Positions 33,310 to 44,762 of a stretch of DNA of 64,000 bases are shown piece after piece. How positions within the stretch are numbered: position 1 is the first letter of the stretch; each line of letters starts with the position of its first letter. The position numbers were made by a program, and so were the translations under genes. The notes under the pieces are model-generated. The model worked only from the letters and a program-made list of their open reading frames with translations. It was not told the origin of the DNA and ran no database searches. Origin of the DNA: Cololabis saira (Eukaryota > Chordata > Actinopteri > Beloniformes > Belonidae); the NCBI RefSeq assembly GCF_033807715.1, contig NC_084596.1, positions 28,098,879 through 28,162,878 of the forward strand, given 5' to 3'.

Positions 33310-33711
33310 CTTCCTGGCAGTGGTGGACAGTAACAGAGTAAATTTACTTGAGTACTGTACTTTAAGTACATATCCAGAGGATTTGTACTTTACTTGAGTA
33401 TTAGATTTCTTTGGTACTTATTACTCTTACTTGAATACATTTCCAAGACAAATATTTTTACTTTTACTCAAGTAAATTTCTAGGAAGGCTGAAAAGTACT
33501 CGTTACTTTCAGGTCTGCTCTTTTTTCTTCTTCCCTAAAATCCTATTGGACACAAGCTGTTTTTGTCAAAGGAGGAGACCTATCACAGTGCACGCTCTCC
33601 ACTGGGATGTACGTAAAGCGGAAATACGTCAAGCCTCCTCAAAACGATACCGACAAAGTAGCCTGCGTTTGTCAAGACAGAGCCGCAACAAGTCAAGACA
33701 GAGCCGCAACA

Positions 33712-33888
33712 ATGGCTACGCCTGCGTCAGGAGAAGAAAGACAATCCGCTGAGTCGTCTGAGTCTGATAATGAGCCGTACTCGGAGCAGGGACTTTCACA
33801 AAATCCTTGGCCGTATCTTAACTCAATGTTTGAGTTCGACCGAGTAAAAAACGAGGGCACAGACAAACCACAGACATTTACAACTTAA
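33712..33888 (+). pseudogene. N-terminal fragment of a hAT-like transposase (58 codons)
   Basis: The ATG in ACAATGGCTACG has a favourable Kozak context (A at -3, G at +4). The frame reads an acidic, serine-rich start (SSESDNEPYSEQG) followed by NPWPYLNSMFEFDRVKNE, then runs into noncoding sequence and stops at 33886-33888. In related transposons an acidic N-terminus followed by an aromatic-rich segment precedes a BED-type zinc finger; here the finger and the catalytic domain are missing. A 20-base direct repeat, GTCAAGACAGAGCCGCAACA, occurs twice in tandem immediately before the ATG (33671-33711). Assignment to the host element follows from its position inside the hAT termini; homology is from recognition and not from a search. 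Confidence 0.55.
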
Positions 33889-33902
33889 ACTTTACAACTT
33901 AA

Positions 33903-34242
33903 AGGAGCTTGAGGCTCCTTTTAAGAAATGAGACTCTCTAGCGCCACCCTTCACCACGACGGCTGTTGGGGGTACTGCAGCCAACAGTGAAGCCGGCACG
34001 GGAGAACGGGGAGAACGTGCATGCAGCGTCATGTGACGTCACATCCGCAGCCCAGCGCGGGAAATTCGGGACAGAATTGCAGCACATTTTGCAGCACACA
34101 GCCTGTTCAAGGCAAAGGAGAGATACACTAGAGGACTCATTCCTTTTGGTTTGGAACGCTTCATCTGACATTATTACTAGAAAACTTAAAATGTATACGG
34201 ATTTTTTTCATAAATCTTGCCACAATCCGGCCTCAAGCTCCT
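33903..34242. mobile_element. Nested DNA element with AGGAGCTTGAGGC ends, TTAA-flanked
   Basis: Left end AGGAGCTTGAGGC and right end GCCTCAAGCTCCT are exact inverted copies. TTAA flanks both sides (33899-33902 and 34243-34246), the target used by piggyBac-like elements, though four A/T bases can match by chance. The host carries a duplicated TTTACAACTTAAA just before the left end. The interior is GC-richer than its surroundings and contains a perfect TGACGTCA (34034-34041). No transposase is encoded. Being inside the 33318-34507 hAT, it inserted after it. Confidence 0.75.
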
Positions 34243-34515
34243 TTAAATTAATTTAGAAAAAAAATATAGTAATTTACTGATGTGGAAAATAATACATTTA
34301 CTCTTACTCTTACTCTTACTTTTACTTAAATTAAATTTAAAAGCATTTACTTTTGGATACTTAAGTACCTTTAAAAGCAAGTACTTTTCTACTCTTACTC
34401 GAGTAATATTTTGACTGAGCTACTTTTACTTGTAACGGAGTAAATTTTGACCAGTAGTATTTGTACTCTTACTCAAGTACTGGGGTCGAGTACTCTGTCC
34501 ACCTCTGCTTCCTGG

Positions 34516-37500
34516 TAGTATGGCATGATGGCTAATTACTTGCTGCTGTTAACTAGCATTGAAAGCACAGTTAGTGTAAACTACAATCACTGACCATTTT
34601 ATTAGGTACATCTATTAACCCTTTAATCGTCAGATTGAAATTCACAATATTATCATATCAGTATACCTAAATGCAGGCATTCAGGTGACCTCAATGAAGT
34701 GGGTGGTATGCTATGGATAGCTATAGCCAAATATTTCAAATTTTGACTCATTAGTTCTGTGCACCCCTTTCCATTCTTCTGCACCAGAGTTCCTATGTTT
34801 TAACATACCGTAATAACATTAAAGTTATTGTAATGCCTATCATCCTTGGCGTGAATGACCTATAAGTCTACCAGTTGACATGTTTTTAGGTGAAAACAAC
34901 TTTGGTGAGAACAGATTTATCATTACCAGTAGATCTGACAGCAGGTTTACAAAAACAAAGGCCAGTTACAGTTAACCATATTTTCCTTTGAGCATATGGC
35001 ATTTAAAGAGTGAATATTGGGGGATTTTTGCAGTGCATCCAACTCTATTTATGAACACGTTTACTTAACTTTGCAACTGGACCTGAGTCTCAGTCTTTTC
35101 CGGTGCAGACAAGGCCAAATCTCATGCTCCAGTCACAGACCCTGATGATTGACATGTTTGGTGTCACGTGTGTGGTTATGATTCCATTCCAAGGTTTGCA
35201 TTCTGGTCTTTTTAGACATGATTGGTATTTCAGAACGCTGCAGGACTTTAGACTCTATTTCCAGCGAAACCGTCACAAGCAATTTGGATCCCCTGCTGCT
35301 GAAACTGGGTGCCTGGTGTGGGCATGCATGGAAAGCTCAAATGGGTTACTCTGTCAGGCTTCCTTGCAGATCCCGTGGCCATTGAAGGCTGGCACTCAGT
35401 ACCCTCTTCACCACAAACACTGCCACAGGTAATGTTTTCCTGAAGTTACGCCAGTGTTTTAAGAATTTCCATGCATTGAGGGAAAAGACCACAGCCTTAC
35501 TCCTGAAATACAAGCAGTTTTTTCAGCCAAGACCAGCACTAATGTAGTCTGTCTTTACAGGCAGCAGGACTAAAACTCTCCTGTCTTGGAACCGAAGAGG
35601 TGAGAGGATTAGGGTTCGCCACAACATTTAATGACACTGAAGCTTGTTTGATTCAATCAAGCATGGTAAAAAGCAGGCACAGACCATTCAGACTTAGGCC
35701 TCCTGTTTCTGGACTCTGCCACGTGATGCACGCTTGTGTTTATGTTTATAGGCCTCAGCGAGCGCATGCATTTGCATTCTTGTGTGCATGGGTCTGCTGA
35801 GTGAGAGACATCTGGCATTTTGCCACACTGTCAACCAGCTGAGTTGAAAGATTGATCCTGAAGTAAAATTCATCATGCTTTCCCCTGGCAAATGTGGCAA
35901 ATTCAAAGGAAAATCCCATCATTTGTAATCAAAACACCACTCTTCTGAGATTAGAGGCGAGACACTGGGCCCTTCAGGGAACCACTTACATAACGTCTGA
36001 ATACGGAATAATTCAAATAGAAAGTGAGCCCACCTTTCAAAATTTGGTGTGAACACATTATGTGCTTTACTTATTATTGATCCAAAATGTCTTGCCACCT
36101 AAAGCTCCTTTTGGATCCTTTTGCAATTCATTATAGATAAATAAATCAACCCTGAAACAGCTATAGTAACACACCAACAAAGTATTAGCTCAGCTCCTGA
36201 ATGAGATGTCTCCAGTTATCATTTCTTCCATTACATGTGAGCCAAACGCCAGACCTCAGCCAGACGCTGTGCACCTTGGTCCTCTGGAGACCAGTGATTT
36301 GACAGGGTCTGGGACCCAATCTGGTCAGGCTAGAGCAGTGCAAACCACAGAGGAACGACATGTGATAAATAGGTCTTATCTGGAGATTGTGCCGTTGGGA
36401 AGCTGACTCTGTTTCCCTCCGATTACATTAGCAGGCAGGAAAATGGGACGTGAGGGGAATGGCTGGAATTCTATAGAACAGCAGGCAGACACTTGTTTTC
36501 ACTTGTTTGCCGATTGATAAAGATATGGCAGAGAAGCATAGAACGGGAGTTGTATGACTTAATAACTGTACAATCTAATAATCTGCACTGCACAGTACTT
36601 TGCAAAGATGCTAAATTAATTGTAGTTTCCTTAAATTCAGTTTATCTGTTTTTGTGAATGACAGGGAGGGACACATGCTGGTATCTCCTGACCTTATGCC
36701 CTGGACAAACACTTAAGAGATAATATTCTGGTGCGTGCATGGTTTCGTACTGAATGATTAATTACCGAGGACACTTGGGCCACTTGATTACACTTGATTG
36801 GATTGTTTACCAGTCATGGACCTTTGTAGTGGAGCATGACGCAGAGGGGTGCATCTGCATCATGAGTAACTCAGAATGGAAAGTAATTGTACCAAACAAA
36901 TTAAACACAGTGAATATAATTTTTATGATTTTATTATTTAGGTGATTTAGAAATGTCATATACATGACATGTTATGTTATGGCAGAATTTGCCAAATGTT
37001 ATTTTTATATATAAAAATCTTTTCCCTCACCCATTCCTCAGTGGACAGCTTCCTGATATTGTACCTGGAATCTGCTGGTGCCACTCTCCCAGCTTGGAGG
37101 ACATACTGTAGCTCCATTTGCTCCAACTACTATCATCACCACTGCTGTCTTCACCTTCCAGATCTTCTCCAGCTCCTCCTTGGTATCAGGGCATACTGAT
37201 GTGAAATGAGCTACTGGAATGAGACATATGTGGACTAGAGAGGATATTTATCTTTTTTTTTTGGAAACGCTCAAAAAAAAGAGTCTGAAATGTTCATTTT
37301 GTCTCCAAATTCCTACCAATCTGGGACCTACCTGCAGGTGGATTTCCATAACACTTTTTTGCAAAATAAAAGTGATGATTCTGAAATGTGACAAGCTGCA
37401 CGGAGAGCAATTTTTCCATTGAACAGTATTTTGCGAATGAGCAGAATTTTCGTACAATGTTGCCCCCTATTTATTGTACTGCGAGACTGCTCTTCAAAAC

Positions 37501-38107
37501 AAAGAAGAGAAGAATTCCGCTTTGAAAATAGACAGAAATATCTTTAGTTTAGGACATATTATTGTGACTAACTACTCGTGTTGCAAAAATAGTCAATGGA
37601 AAACAAAGGCAGCAGATGATCATTCAGATGGTCATACGGTCTGGTTACAAGACGAACTACATAACATCAAATGATGCCGGAGATGTACAAATGTTAAAAA
37701 CGGGTTCCCTTACACTTTTGCACTAAATTGGACTACGTACACAGATAAAAAAACACCTTGTGAAAGTGTAAAAATGCTTTTGCAGCATTTAGCAGTTTTT
37801 TCGGATTCTAGGAATTTCCTTTTAAAGGTTTTTATTTGCCATATCTAGGTTCTGCGCAGTTCTAGTGGTAATGAAAAATCCCAATATGTAAAGCAATCAA
37901 TAAAGACCCTTCCCTTCATCTCACGGGGAATGAATGATCTTTTGCTGATATCCTGGTACACTCATAGACTCCAGAATACCCACAGATATTCTTTGTCCCG
38001 ACCCTTACTGGCCAGAACTCGCCTGAAAGAAAATAATAGCAAGCGTGCTGCAGTGGAAGCGCTTGTATGACTTGCATGTAGATGTCTTCAGGCCTGGACA
38101 TTTAGCG
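34516..38107. other. Non-repetitive noncoding stretch
   Basis: No supported gene. A 109-codon plus-strand frame at 35103-35432 begins after a GGTGCAG acceptor-like site but has no domain I recognise. A plus-strand frame at 36206-36406 also lacks support. Remaining DNA is AT-rich and non-repetitive. The final part (37900-38107) may already belong to the dispersed repeat that follows. Confidence 0.4.
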
Positions 38108-38850
38108 GATGACACCACCCACGACTCTCTATATCAAACCATTCAAACGTTATGGCAGAAAATAGGGACTATCAAATATCGACCAATCAGAAGAAGGGGC
38201 GGGGCTACTGTAATTTGCACCAATTTTGTTCAAGGACTCAAAACCGAGTCCGATGACACCACCCACAAGTCTTTATGTCAAACCATTCAAAAGTTATGGC
38301 AGAAAGTAGTAACTATCAAATATGGACCAATCAGATGAAGGGGGGGGCGCGATAACGCTTTTGACTGAAAAAAGTAATGCGCGTCGTCGCAGGATTGAGA
38401 CGCACATTTTGATGTAAAACACACCTGGGTGCACGTTACGGTTCGGGCGAAGAAACAGCCGAAGAAATGGCATAAATTGCGCCAAAATTACACGATAATT
38501 CAAAATGTTCAAAATGGCCGACTTCCTGTTCGGCTTCGGCCATGGTGCCAAGAGACTTTTCTTTAAGTTGCGACATGATACAGGTGTGTACCGATTTTCG
38601 TGCATGTACGTCAAGGCACAAAGTTTTCTAGGGGGCGCTGTTGAGCCATTAGGCCACGCCCATTAGTGCAAACCATTAAATATCAAATGTCTCGCCAGGC
38701 CTGGCTTGTGTGCAAAATTTGGTGACTTTTGGGGCACGTTTAGGGGGGCAAAAAGGCCCTCATTTCGTCGGAAAAATAAAAGCGAGGAAAAAAACGAGAA
38801 AAATTCCTACAGATACAGAATAGGGCCACTGTCAGTGCTCGGGCCCTAAT
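38108..38850 (+). repeat. Dispersed fish repeat ending CTCGGGCCCTAATAA, with internal duplication
   Basis: The 3' end (CCTACAGATACAGAATAGGG, CACTGTCAGTGCTCGGGCCC, TAATAA) is a terminus I recognise from many fish loci. GC-rich words such as GCCACGCCCATTAG and GGGGGCGCTGTTGAGCC are also typical. Two related units open it: 38108-38205 and 38252-38348. Both start GATGACACCACCCAC, share CAAACCATTCAAA and GTTATGGCAGAAA, and end GACCAATCAGA(A/T)GAAGGGG; the period is 144 bp. I found no matching left terminus or target-site duplication, so the class is left open. Short frames on either strand here are not genes. Confidence 0.65.
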
Positions 38851-40037
38851 AATGTCATAATGTTATGGCTGATGGAAGGATATAAAAAGGTTTTTTGATG
38901 GAGGCTCTACCATGACAATCATATTTGTGCAAATGTGGCTGTACAAAACACTTTTCTGTTTGCTTATTTTAGATTTCCGAATGCTAAATATCCACTTAGC
39001 CCAAGGTTCGAAGAGTCACAGTATTAATCAGTTTGTTAATTTTCTGCACACTGCAGCATTATACCTGAATTAGAGGTAAGAGGTAGAAGAGTCACTAGCT
39101 CATCACAGGCCCAATCAGGCAGAGAATGAGAAACAACAATGCATGATCAGAGTATTTACCTGTGTAAAGTTTGATGTGATATTTACACATAAAATATTTT
39201 TTTCATAAACCTGAAGCATGTCATTGTTTTTTTGTTTTTTAATTATATTTTTTCCCACTGCATAAATCATTTTTATGTTTCTCATCTGGATACAACTTTT
39301 TGCCGATGTTGCAACTTTTTTTCTGAGGGGTAGCATTTCAAGGTTTCTGACAGAAAACATTTACATATAGTATGATATCAAGGAAGAGGGAGAAGAAGGA
39401 TATAAGTGATAAGATGTAGGCTGCAGGCCAGACAAACAAGGCGTGGCCCTTCCTTACTGACATCCTGAGGAGGAAGCTGTGCTGCTCTGGCCCCTCTGCT
39501 GCAAACCCTCAGAGACGAGCTCCACCAACAGGTTATCAAAGTGAGCCAGGATCCGAACGTATTAATACTTTCCTCTCTGCTTTTATCTCTCTCTTCATTT
39601 AACACTCTGTCTTACTAGGTTTCCAAGTCAACTCAACCCATGATCAACAGGCCGTCTCAATTTCCGCCTAGATATTTTGCTGCCTTTACTGTATCTCTAT
39701 AGGTTGCCCGCTGTTTTGTTCCAACTATTGTTTCTGTTTCCATAGTCTCCATCAACCTACCCCCATTGCCTTCTTTTCCACTCACTTCATCACTTATTTT
39801 CCACACCTGGTTGTCATGGTTCTGAATGTAAATCATGTACCAAATACGTGCAGATATCTACCAGACATGCAGGAGAGCAAACTGAGGGAAAATTGAACAC
39901 CCGGCACCATAAATCACCATTCAGACAATCAAGCAAATTGCTCCTCAAATGGCTCCTAACGAAGCTCTAATTGAATAAGGTGGTGGGTGCATTTAGGCAG
40001 CACAGTAAGTTGAACTCTGGAAAGGATATCTTGTCTG

Positions 40038-40040
<3 letters not shown>
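38851..40040. other. Noncoding stretch, nothing recognised
   Basis: AT-rich, non-repetitive, no open frame with support. Runs of T around 39225-39255. Confidence 0.4.
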
Positions 40041-40078
<38 letters not shown>

Positions 40079-40118
40079 TGTGTATGCGTGTGCGTGCGTG
40101 CGTGTGTGTGTGTGCGCG
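40041..40118. repeat. (TG)n microsatellite with TGCG variants
   Basis: Pure TG to 40077, then imperfect TGTATGCGTGTGCGTGCG units to about 40118. Confidence 0.95.
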
Positions 40119-40969
40119 GACTGGGTCTACTGGCACCAGACACAGAGACACATAGTGGTGAGCGGCTCAGTTTACTATTACAGTGGTGACTCCCTGCAGG
40201 CCTGTCCTTCACTGTTGCAGCAACCTGAGGAACTGCAGACATTCGAAGGAAAGACTGGAAAATAACGAGTGAGACCAGAAGAGAACCAGGCTGTGCCAGT
40301 AAAGTATGCACACTACAAACACCCAGGAATAATTTGCATACAAATCTAGTGCGTTTTTGCAACAACACTAAAAATACAAATGCTTATGTGCATTTTATGC
40401 ATTAAATGTTTCTACATGTTCTTCTAATACCATCCTTGATACATGCACTCAGCCTTAAAACCTTTTTCATATTACTAAGCAAGGCTTAGTCACCAAAAGC
40501 ATCAATAAAAGTAACAATGCTTCTTTTTATTTGACATTTTTTGTTAAGTAGGCACGACGACCTTGTATTGTTTGTCCTTTTTCTTTTGTTTTTTCTCACG
40601 TCTCGTCACCCTCTATCATAGTTATCTGACCCCTACATGCCTGTTCAGCACAGCAGGGGTCTTTTGGGAGAACAAATCCAGTCGTGAGAGTATGGCGCAG
40701 TCCCACAGTCCACCTCTCCTTCCTCCGTCTCTCTCTCTCTCCGACTCAGGCTCCTTCTGTTCCAGTGTGTGCCCCTGCCTTTATGCCCTGTCAGTCTGCC
40801 ATTTGACCTGGATGCTGATAAGACCAGAGGCCCCTGTGGTGCCCGGATCCTGGTGCCAGCACTTCCCTCTCATACAAAGTCAAAAACAACAACACAATTC
40901 AAAAAGAAAGTAAAACCTGAGACAATATGACTTGCTGGCATGTTTTTTATGGCCATTTGAACCTATGTG
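40119..40969. other. Noncoding stretch, nothing recognised
   Basis: Non-repetitive sequence. A plus-strand frame of 116 codons at 40563-40913 is rich in Ser, Cys and Pro and shows no domain or splice context. Confidence 0.4.
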
Positions 40970-42227
40970 TACCGTATTTTCGCGACCATAAGGCGCACAT
41001 TTTTTTTTTTTTTTTTTTTTTAAATGTGCCGGGCGCCTTAAGAAACGGTGCGCCGTGTCTATTAGCTGAATTACGGTAATGTCAGGCCGGCCACCATGAG
41101 AATGGTAAAAAGAGAAGGGGCGGGTGAAGCCCCAGTGAGTTGCGACGTGAATGAGACTCCACTGAGCTGATTAATGCGAAACAGATGATGAAAACTTTTA
41201 AGGATTTGCTTGATGTGTAAAGTGAAATAAAATACAATCAAACTAAGTTTTGCTCCCGCTGTATTTTTAAATAAGCACACTGTAAGCACACTGTGAGTGT
41301 GTTCTGCAGCGCGTGTGTTTTGCATGTCGGTGATGGGCGCTGCTGCAGCCGACTTCCTGGTTCCCAAAGCGGTCCGATCGACCTGGTTCCCGGCCGCTTT
41401 ACGAGCAGAGATTTCTGGGGTCTGTCTCAGGTCTGATCAGCTTCACCCTCCGAAATTTTCAGCAATATCTGTCGGTTACAAACCCGGTACCGGCTCCCCG
41501 ACATGCGCGTGTGTGAGCGGGACCAGCGCGGGGAGCCGGGACGCGGGACGCGGGACCGGGGCCGGGACCGGGACGCGGGACCCGGGACCGGGACGCGGGA
41601 CCAGCGCGGGGAGCCGGGACGCGGGACCCGGGACCGGGACCGGGACGCGGGACCAGCGCGGGGAGCCGGGACGCGGGACCGGGACGCGGGACCAGCGCGG
41701 GGGGAGCGGACCGGGACCCGGGACCCGGTCCAGCGCGGTCGGGATCCGCAGCACAACGGGGTATGAAAAGTTTATTTACTCTGGTGCTTGCCTGCCACGC
41801 TGATGGACAGTGATTTTTAAAAGAAAAGCGTTGCCTAAACAGACTTTTCCAGCCAGAGTGAAATGAAAAGGGCTGGTGGCTGAGACAGGTTTATGTGCAG
41901 CAACCCGGTGTTTTTTTTTTTTATTCTTTAATGCAGAAACAGAATATGAACCTTTGAAGGGTTTGATTGATGTGAAAAGTGAAATAAAATATCAAACTTT
42001 GCTCCTGCTCTATTTAAATAAGCACTCTTGTGTGTGTGTGTTCTCCAGCGTGTGTTCTCCAGCGCGTGTGTGTTCTCCAGCGCGTGTGTGTTCTGCAGCG
42101 CTCCGTCTCCGTAGACGGCGCCTTTTGGGTCGGTGCGCCGTATGTGTGTTTTAAAACCAAAAATGACACACAAAACTGAGGGTGCGCCTTTCCACACAGT
42201 GCGCCGTATGGTCGTGAAAATACGGTA
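40970..42227. mobile_element. hAT-like DNA element (about 1.26 kb) ending TACCGTATTTTCGCGACCAT
   Basis: The left end TACCGTATTTTCGCGACCAT and the right end ATGGTCGTGAAAATACGGTA match in inverted orientation at 19 of 20 positions. Adjacent GGCGCAC / GTGCGCC words extend the similarity. Flanks cctatgtg and cctaaatc agree at five of eight bases, weak support for an old 8-bp duplication. Inside lie a T run (41000-41021), a direct duplication of about 150 bp (41171-41330 and 41928-42085) and a GC-rich minisatellite (41518-41738). No transposase homology is visible; the 168-codon frame at 41297-41803 is produced by the minisatellite. Confidence 0.8.
41518..41738. repeat. GC-rich, CpG-dense minisatellite on a 13-bp base unit
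   Basis: Built of alternating GGGACGC and GGGACC blocks (13 bp together) with GACCAGCGCGGGGAGCC spacers. The spacer word GACCAGCGCG begins at 41521, 41599, 41651 and 41690; the gaps 78, 52 and 39 are 6, 4 and 3 times 13. Almost entirely G and C on a background of AT-rich DNA, strand-skewed to G, and free of stop codons in several frames. Confidence 0.93.
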
Positions 42228-44754
42228 CCTAAATCCTTCCTATGATGCAAGATTGCTTTTTTCTAACTTATGCAAAACAGGACCTCCACCGTGCCACATC
42301 TTTACTACCACATTAATATTAATATTGGCTACTAGTGCTGTTATTGCTGCTACTACTGCTGAGTGCTGTTATTAAGAATCACAATAAGAAACTTTATTTG
42401 AATGCCACTGTTTTTAAATAATGTTACTTGAGTAACATTGAGTAGAGAATGGGAAGAGTTGCTTTCATGCACAAATAATAAGAGCTTAATTGTGATATTA
42501 ACATAAAGTAAAATACAATAATTTAATGGTCAAATTGTTGATTGGTCAAATGTTTAATTTTGTTAATTTTGGACTTTGTCTGTTCTTTAGCCAAACAAAA
42601 GAGCAACAACATTCAAATTCAAAACAATAAAGGCAAAGCATAAAGTATAACCTTAAAACATGTAAGCAGCTCTCAGATATCTTTCTCTGTAGAAAATAAA
42701 CACTATGTGTGATTTGGTAAATGAAAGAAGTACTTTTATGGCATATTAAATAACCCCAGAGGAGTAGCCAAATGTTCCTAGATCTTAGTGTGAAGCCTTT
42801 ACAAGTCAGCTTCTCACTTACTCTGATTTCAAATAGTCTGAATATCATCAAAATGGGTGTCATACAGTGAAAAAAAGGTAATACTGTATTTCATGTGAAA
42901 AGTTTCAACTTTTGTGATGGATACAGACTGGTTTCCAACTTTTTTTAGTGGATGTTCTTTTATTTATTTAGTTTTGTTTAGCGTTAATATATATGCTTTC
43001 TTAAGTACCAAGCTTTGGCTCTGCGCCTCTAAAATCCTGACTACATAAGTGCAACGAGGCCTGACAAAAACCACCCACACATGCACAATACTAAAAATAG
43101 TTTGGTTATATTTATATGTAAAATGATCACTTACACACTGAGAGAAAGTTAGAGGGGATGGAGCTCAGTCTTGGTAACAAGCCGCAGGATGATGCCACAT
43201 AAATGTCTATTGCAGCTGCTGTGCAGTCCACAGAATCTGCTGCTTGTCATATGGAAAAGGAGAGAAAGTAAGATGTGCTTTCAGGAGTTAAACGCTAACT
43301 TCACAAAGAGTACTGTAGGTGACAGATATTCAAAGTTTTTGTCTATAGCTACTTTATTAATAAATCCCAATTCATGCTTAATTGTTGACAATAATTATTT
43401 ATAAAGGAAAACTATTGAAGAGCTGTTGTATTAGTAAATCACTGAGTAGTGTGGTGTTCACAACACAAAATGACAAGCCTGAATGCAAACCGGAGAGATG
43501 AAGGATGCACTGCACAAGTTTTTACAGGTGGCTGGACAGAGTAAAGGAATCTGCAACAATACACCATACAGTTCATTCAAAATGGAACACAAACTCTACG
43601 AGGCTGTAAATCTGCAGTTTTGTGAAGTACTCTTGAAGACATAAAGAAACATACTAAAGGAGGGCTCCAAACTACCGCTATTCAATACACTTTACCTGAC
43701 AGATCATTAATCTCAATTTTCCATCTCTTAGTCTCAATTTTGTCTGTAAAGTAGTTTCTTATATTAGCCTATTCAGGGTGTACACCTGTTATTCCCCTGA
43801 AGAGAGCTATAGAATAGCATATTAAACTTTTACAAATGCCTTCATTAAATAACAGCAGTGAATCAGGAAATACCATAGATTCATCCTCAACAAAGTGGTA
43901 ATAGCGTTATAAAACTGTCAAGAATGTTCCTACAGCAGTTACCAGTGAATGGATTTCATTCTTGTTACTTAAGTGGGGCTTAACACTATCATATCCTCAT
44001 TTTGATTTATGTAGGAAGATATTTCACTGTTTGGTAATCATTGTCCTTATCATAATCCATGTACAATACACAGATGTATTATCATTAAAGTTTATCCTGA
44101 ATAAGTATATGTCAAACTGATTAACGTAAAAAACTTGTGTGTGTGTAGTTTCATTTGTATGATTTGGTGCATAAATCCTTTATGGTGGGAATCTGTAATT
44201 TGAGTTGAAATGAGATCATTCTGGATTCATAAAGCAGCTCTCTGGTTTCTCAGTCTGAGATTAACAGGAGTTCAGAAAGTTGAGAAAATCTGAGAATTAG
44301 ATCAGAGTCAGATATGATATCTCTTTTAAAACCTAGAAGTAGTGTAAACTGAGATTATGTGCATCTCTAGACTACGAAGAAGAGGAAAAAAAGAGCTCCA
44401 GAAGAAATAAGTCTTAGTTTGGTCCCACAGTTAACTCTTTGTTGTCTCAAGGTAAAAAATAAACATGTTGAGATCTCTTTTCTAATTTGCTTTTTTCTTC
44501 AGATGAAGGGAAAACAAATCAGAGTGAGGTCAGGTGATCAGTGCACCATGGGATGTTCCCCAGCAGTACAGTCCATAACACGAATATCACTCATTGAACC
44601 ACTTAAAGATTACCTCAACTCTGTACTACGACACTGATGGGGTGGAGTATCCAGTAAGTTGGATGTGGAATTCTAATATATTGCTCCTCCTGGTACTTTC
44701 AGGACTGCAGTGTGTGCAAATGTCTTTAATACTTTTTCTTTATGATAATGTTTG
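42228..44754. other. Non-repetitive noncoding stretch
   Basis: AT-rich with no transposon recognised. Minus-strand frame 42546-42863 and plus-strand frame 43171-43404 have no domain. The one splice-flanked segment (44503-44653) is listed separately. Confidence 0.4.
44503..44653 (+). other. Exon-like segment with strong acceptor and donor, coding status unclear
   Basis: The segment is preceded by a strong acceptor (TGCTTTTTTCTTCAG ending 44502) and followed by a strong donor (CCA then GTAAGT at 44654). The frame beginning ATGAAGGG at 44503 is open for 44 codons to TGA at 44635-44637; the other two frames contain stops. Because the stop lies before the donor, it would fit a noncoding RNA exon, a 3' UTR intron, or chance pairing of splice-like words. 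No protein family recognised. Confidence 0.15.
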
Positions 44755-44762
44755 ATCTAAGA

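Larger units (their letters stand above)
33318..34507. mobile_element. hAT-type DNA transposon (1190 bp) with nested insertion
   Basis: Ends CAGTGGTGGACAG and CTGTCCACCTCTG are inverted copies with one mismatch. They are flanked by a perfect 8-bp duplication, cttcctgg, at 33310-33317 and 34508-34515. Subterminal regions of both ends are packed with TTACTTGAGTA, AGTACTTT and their complements, including an ACTCTT array near 34298-34325, which is the usual binding-site-like repetition in this family. The interior keeps a reading frame fragment (33712-33888) and is interrupted by a second element (33903-34242). Internal deletion of the transposase gene makes it non-autonomous. Confidence 0.92.

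Noticed and set aside
35103..35432. 109-codon plus-strand frame
   Set aside because: No recognised domain, no codon bias and no convincing donor.
41297..41803. 168-codon Gly/Arg/Thr-rich plus-strand frame, the longest in the window
   Set aside because: Almost entirely the GC-rich minisatellite, which lacks stop codons in several frames; both ends lie in transposon sequence.
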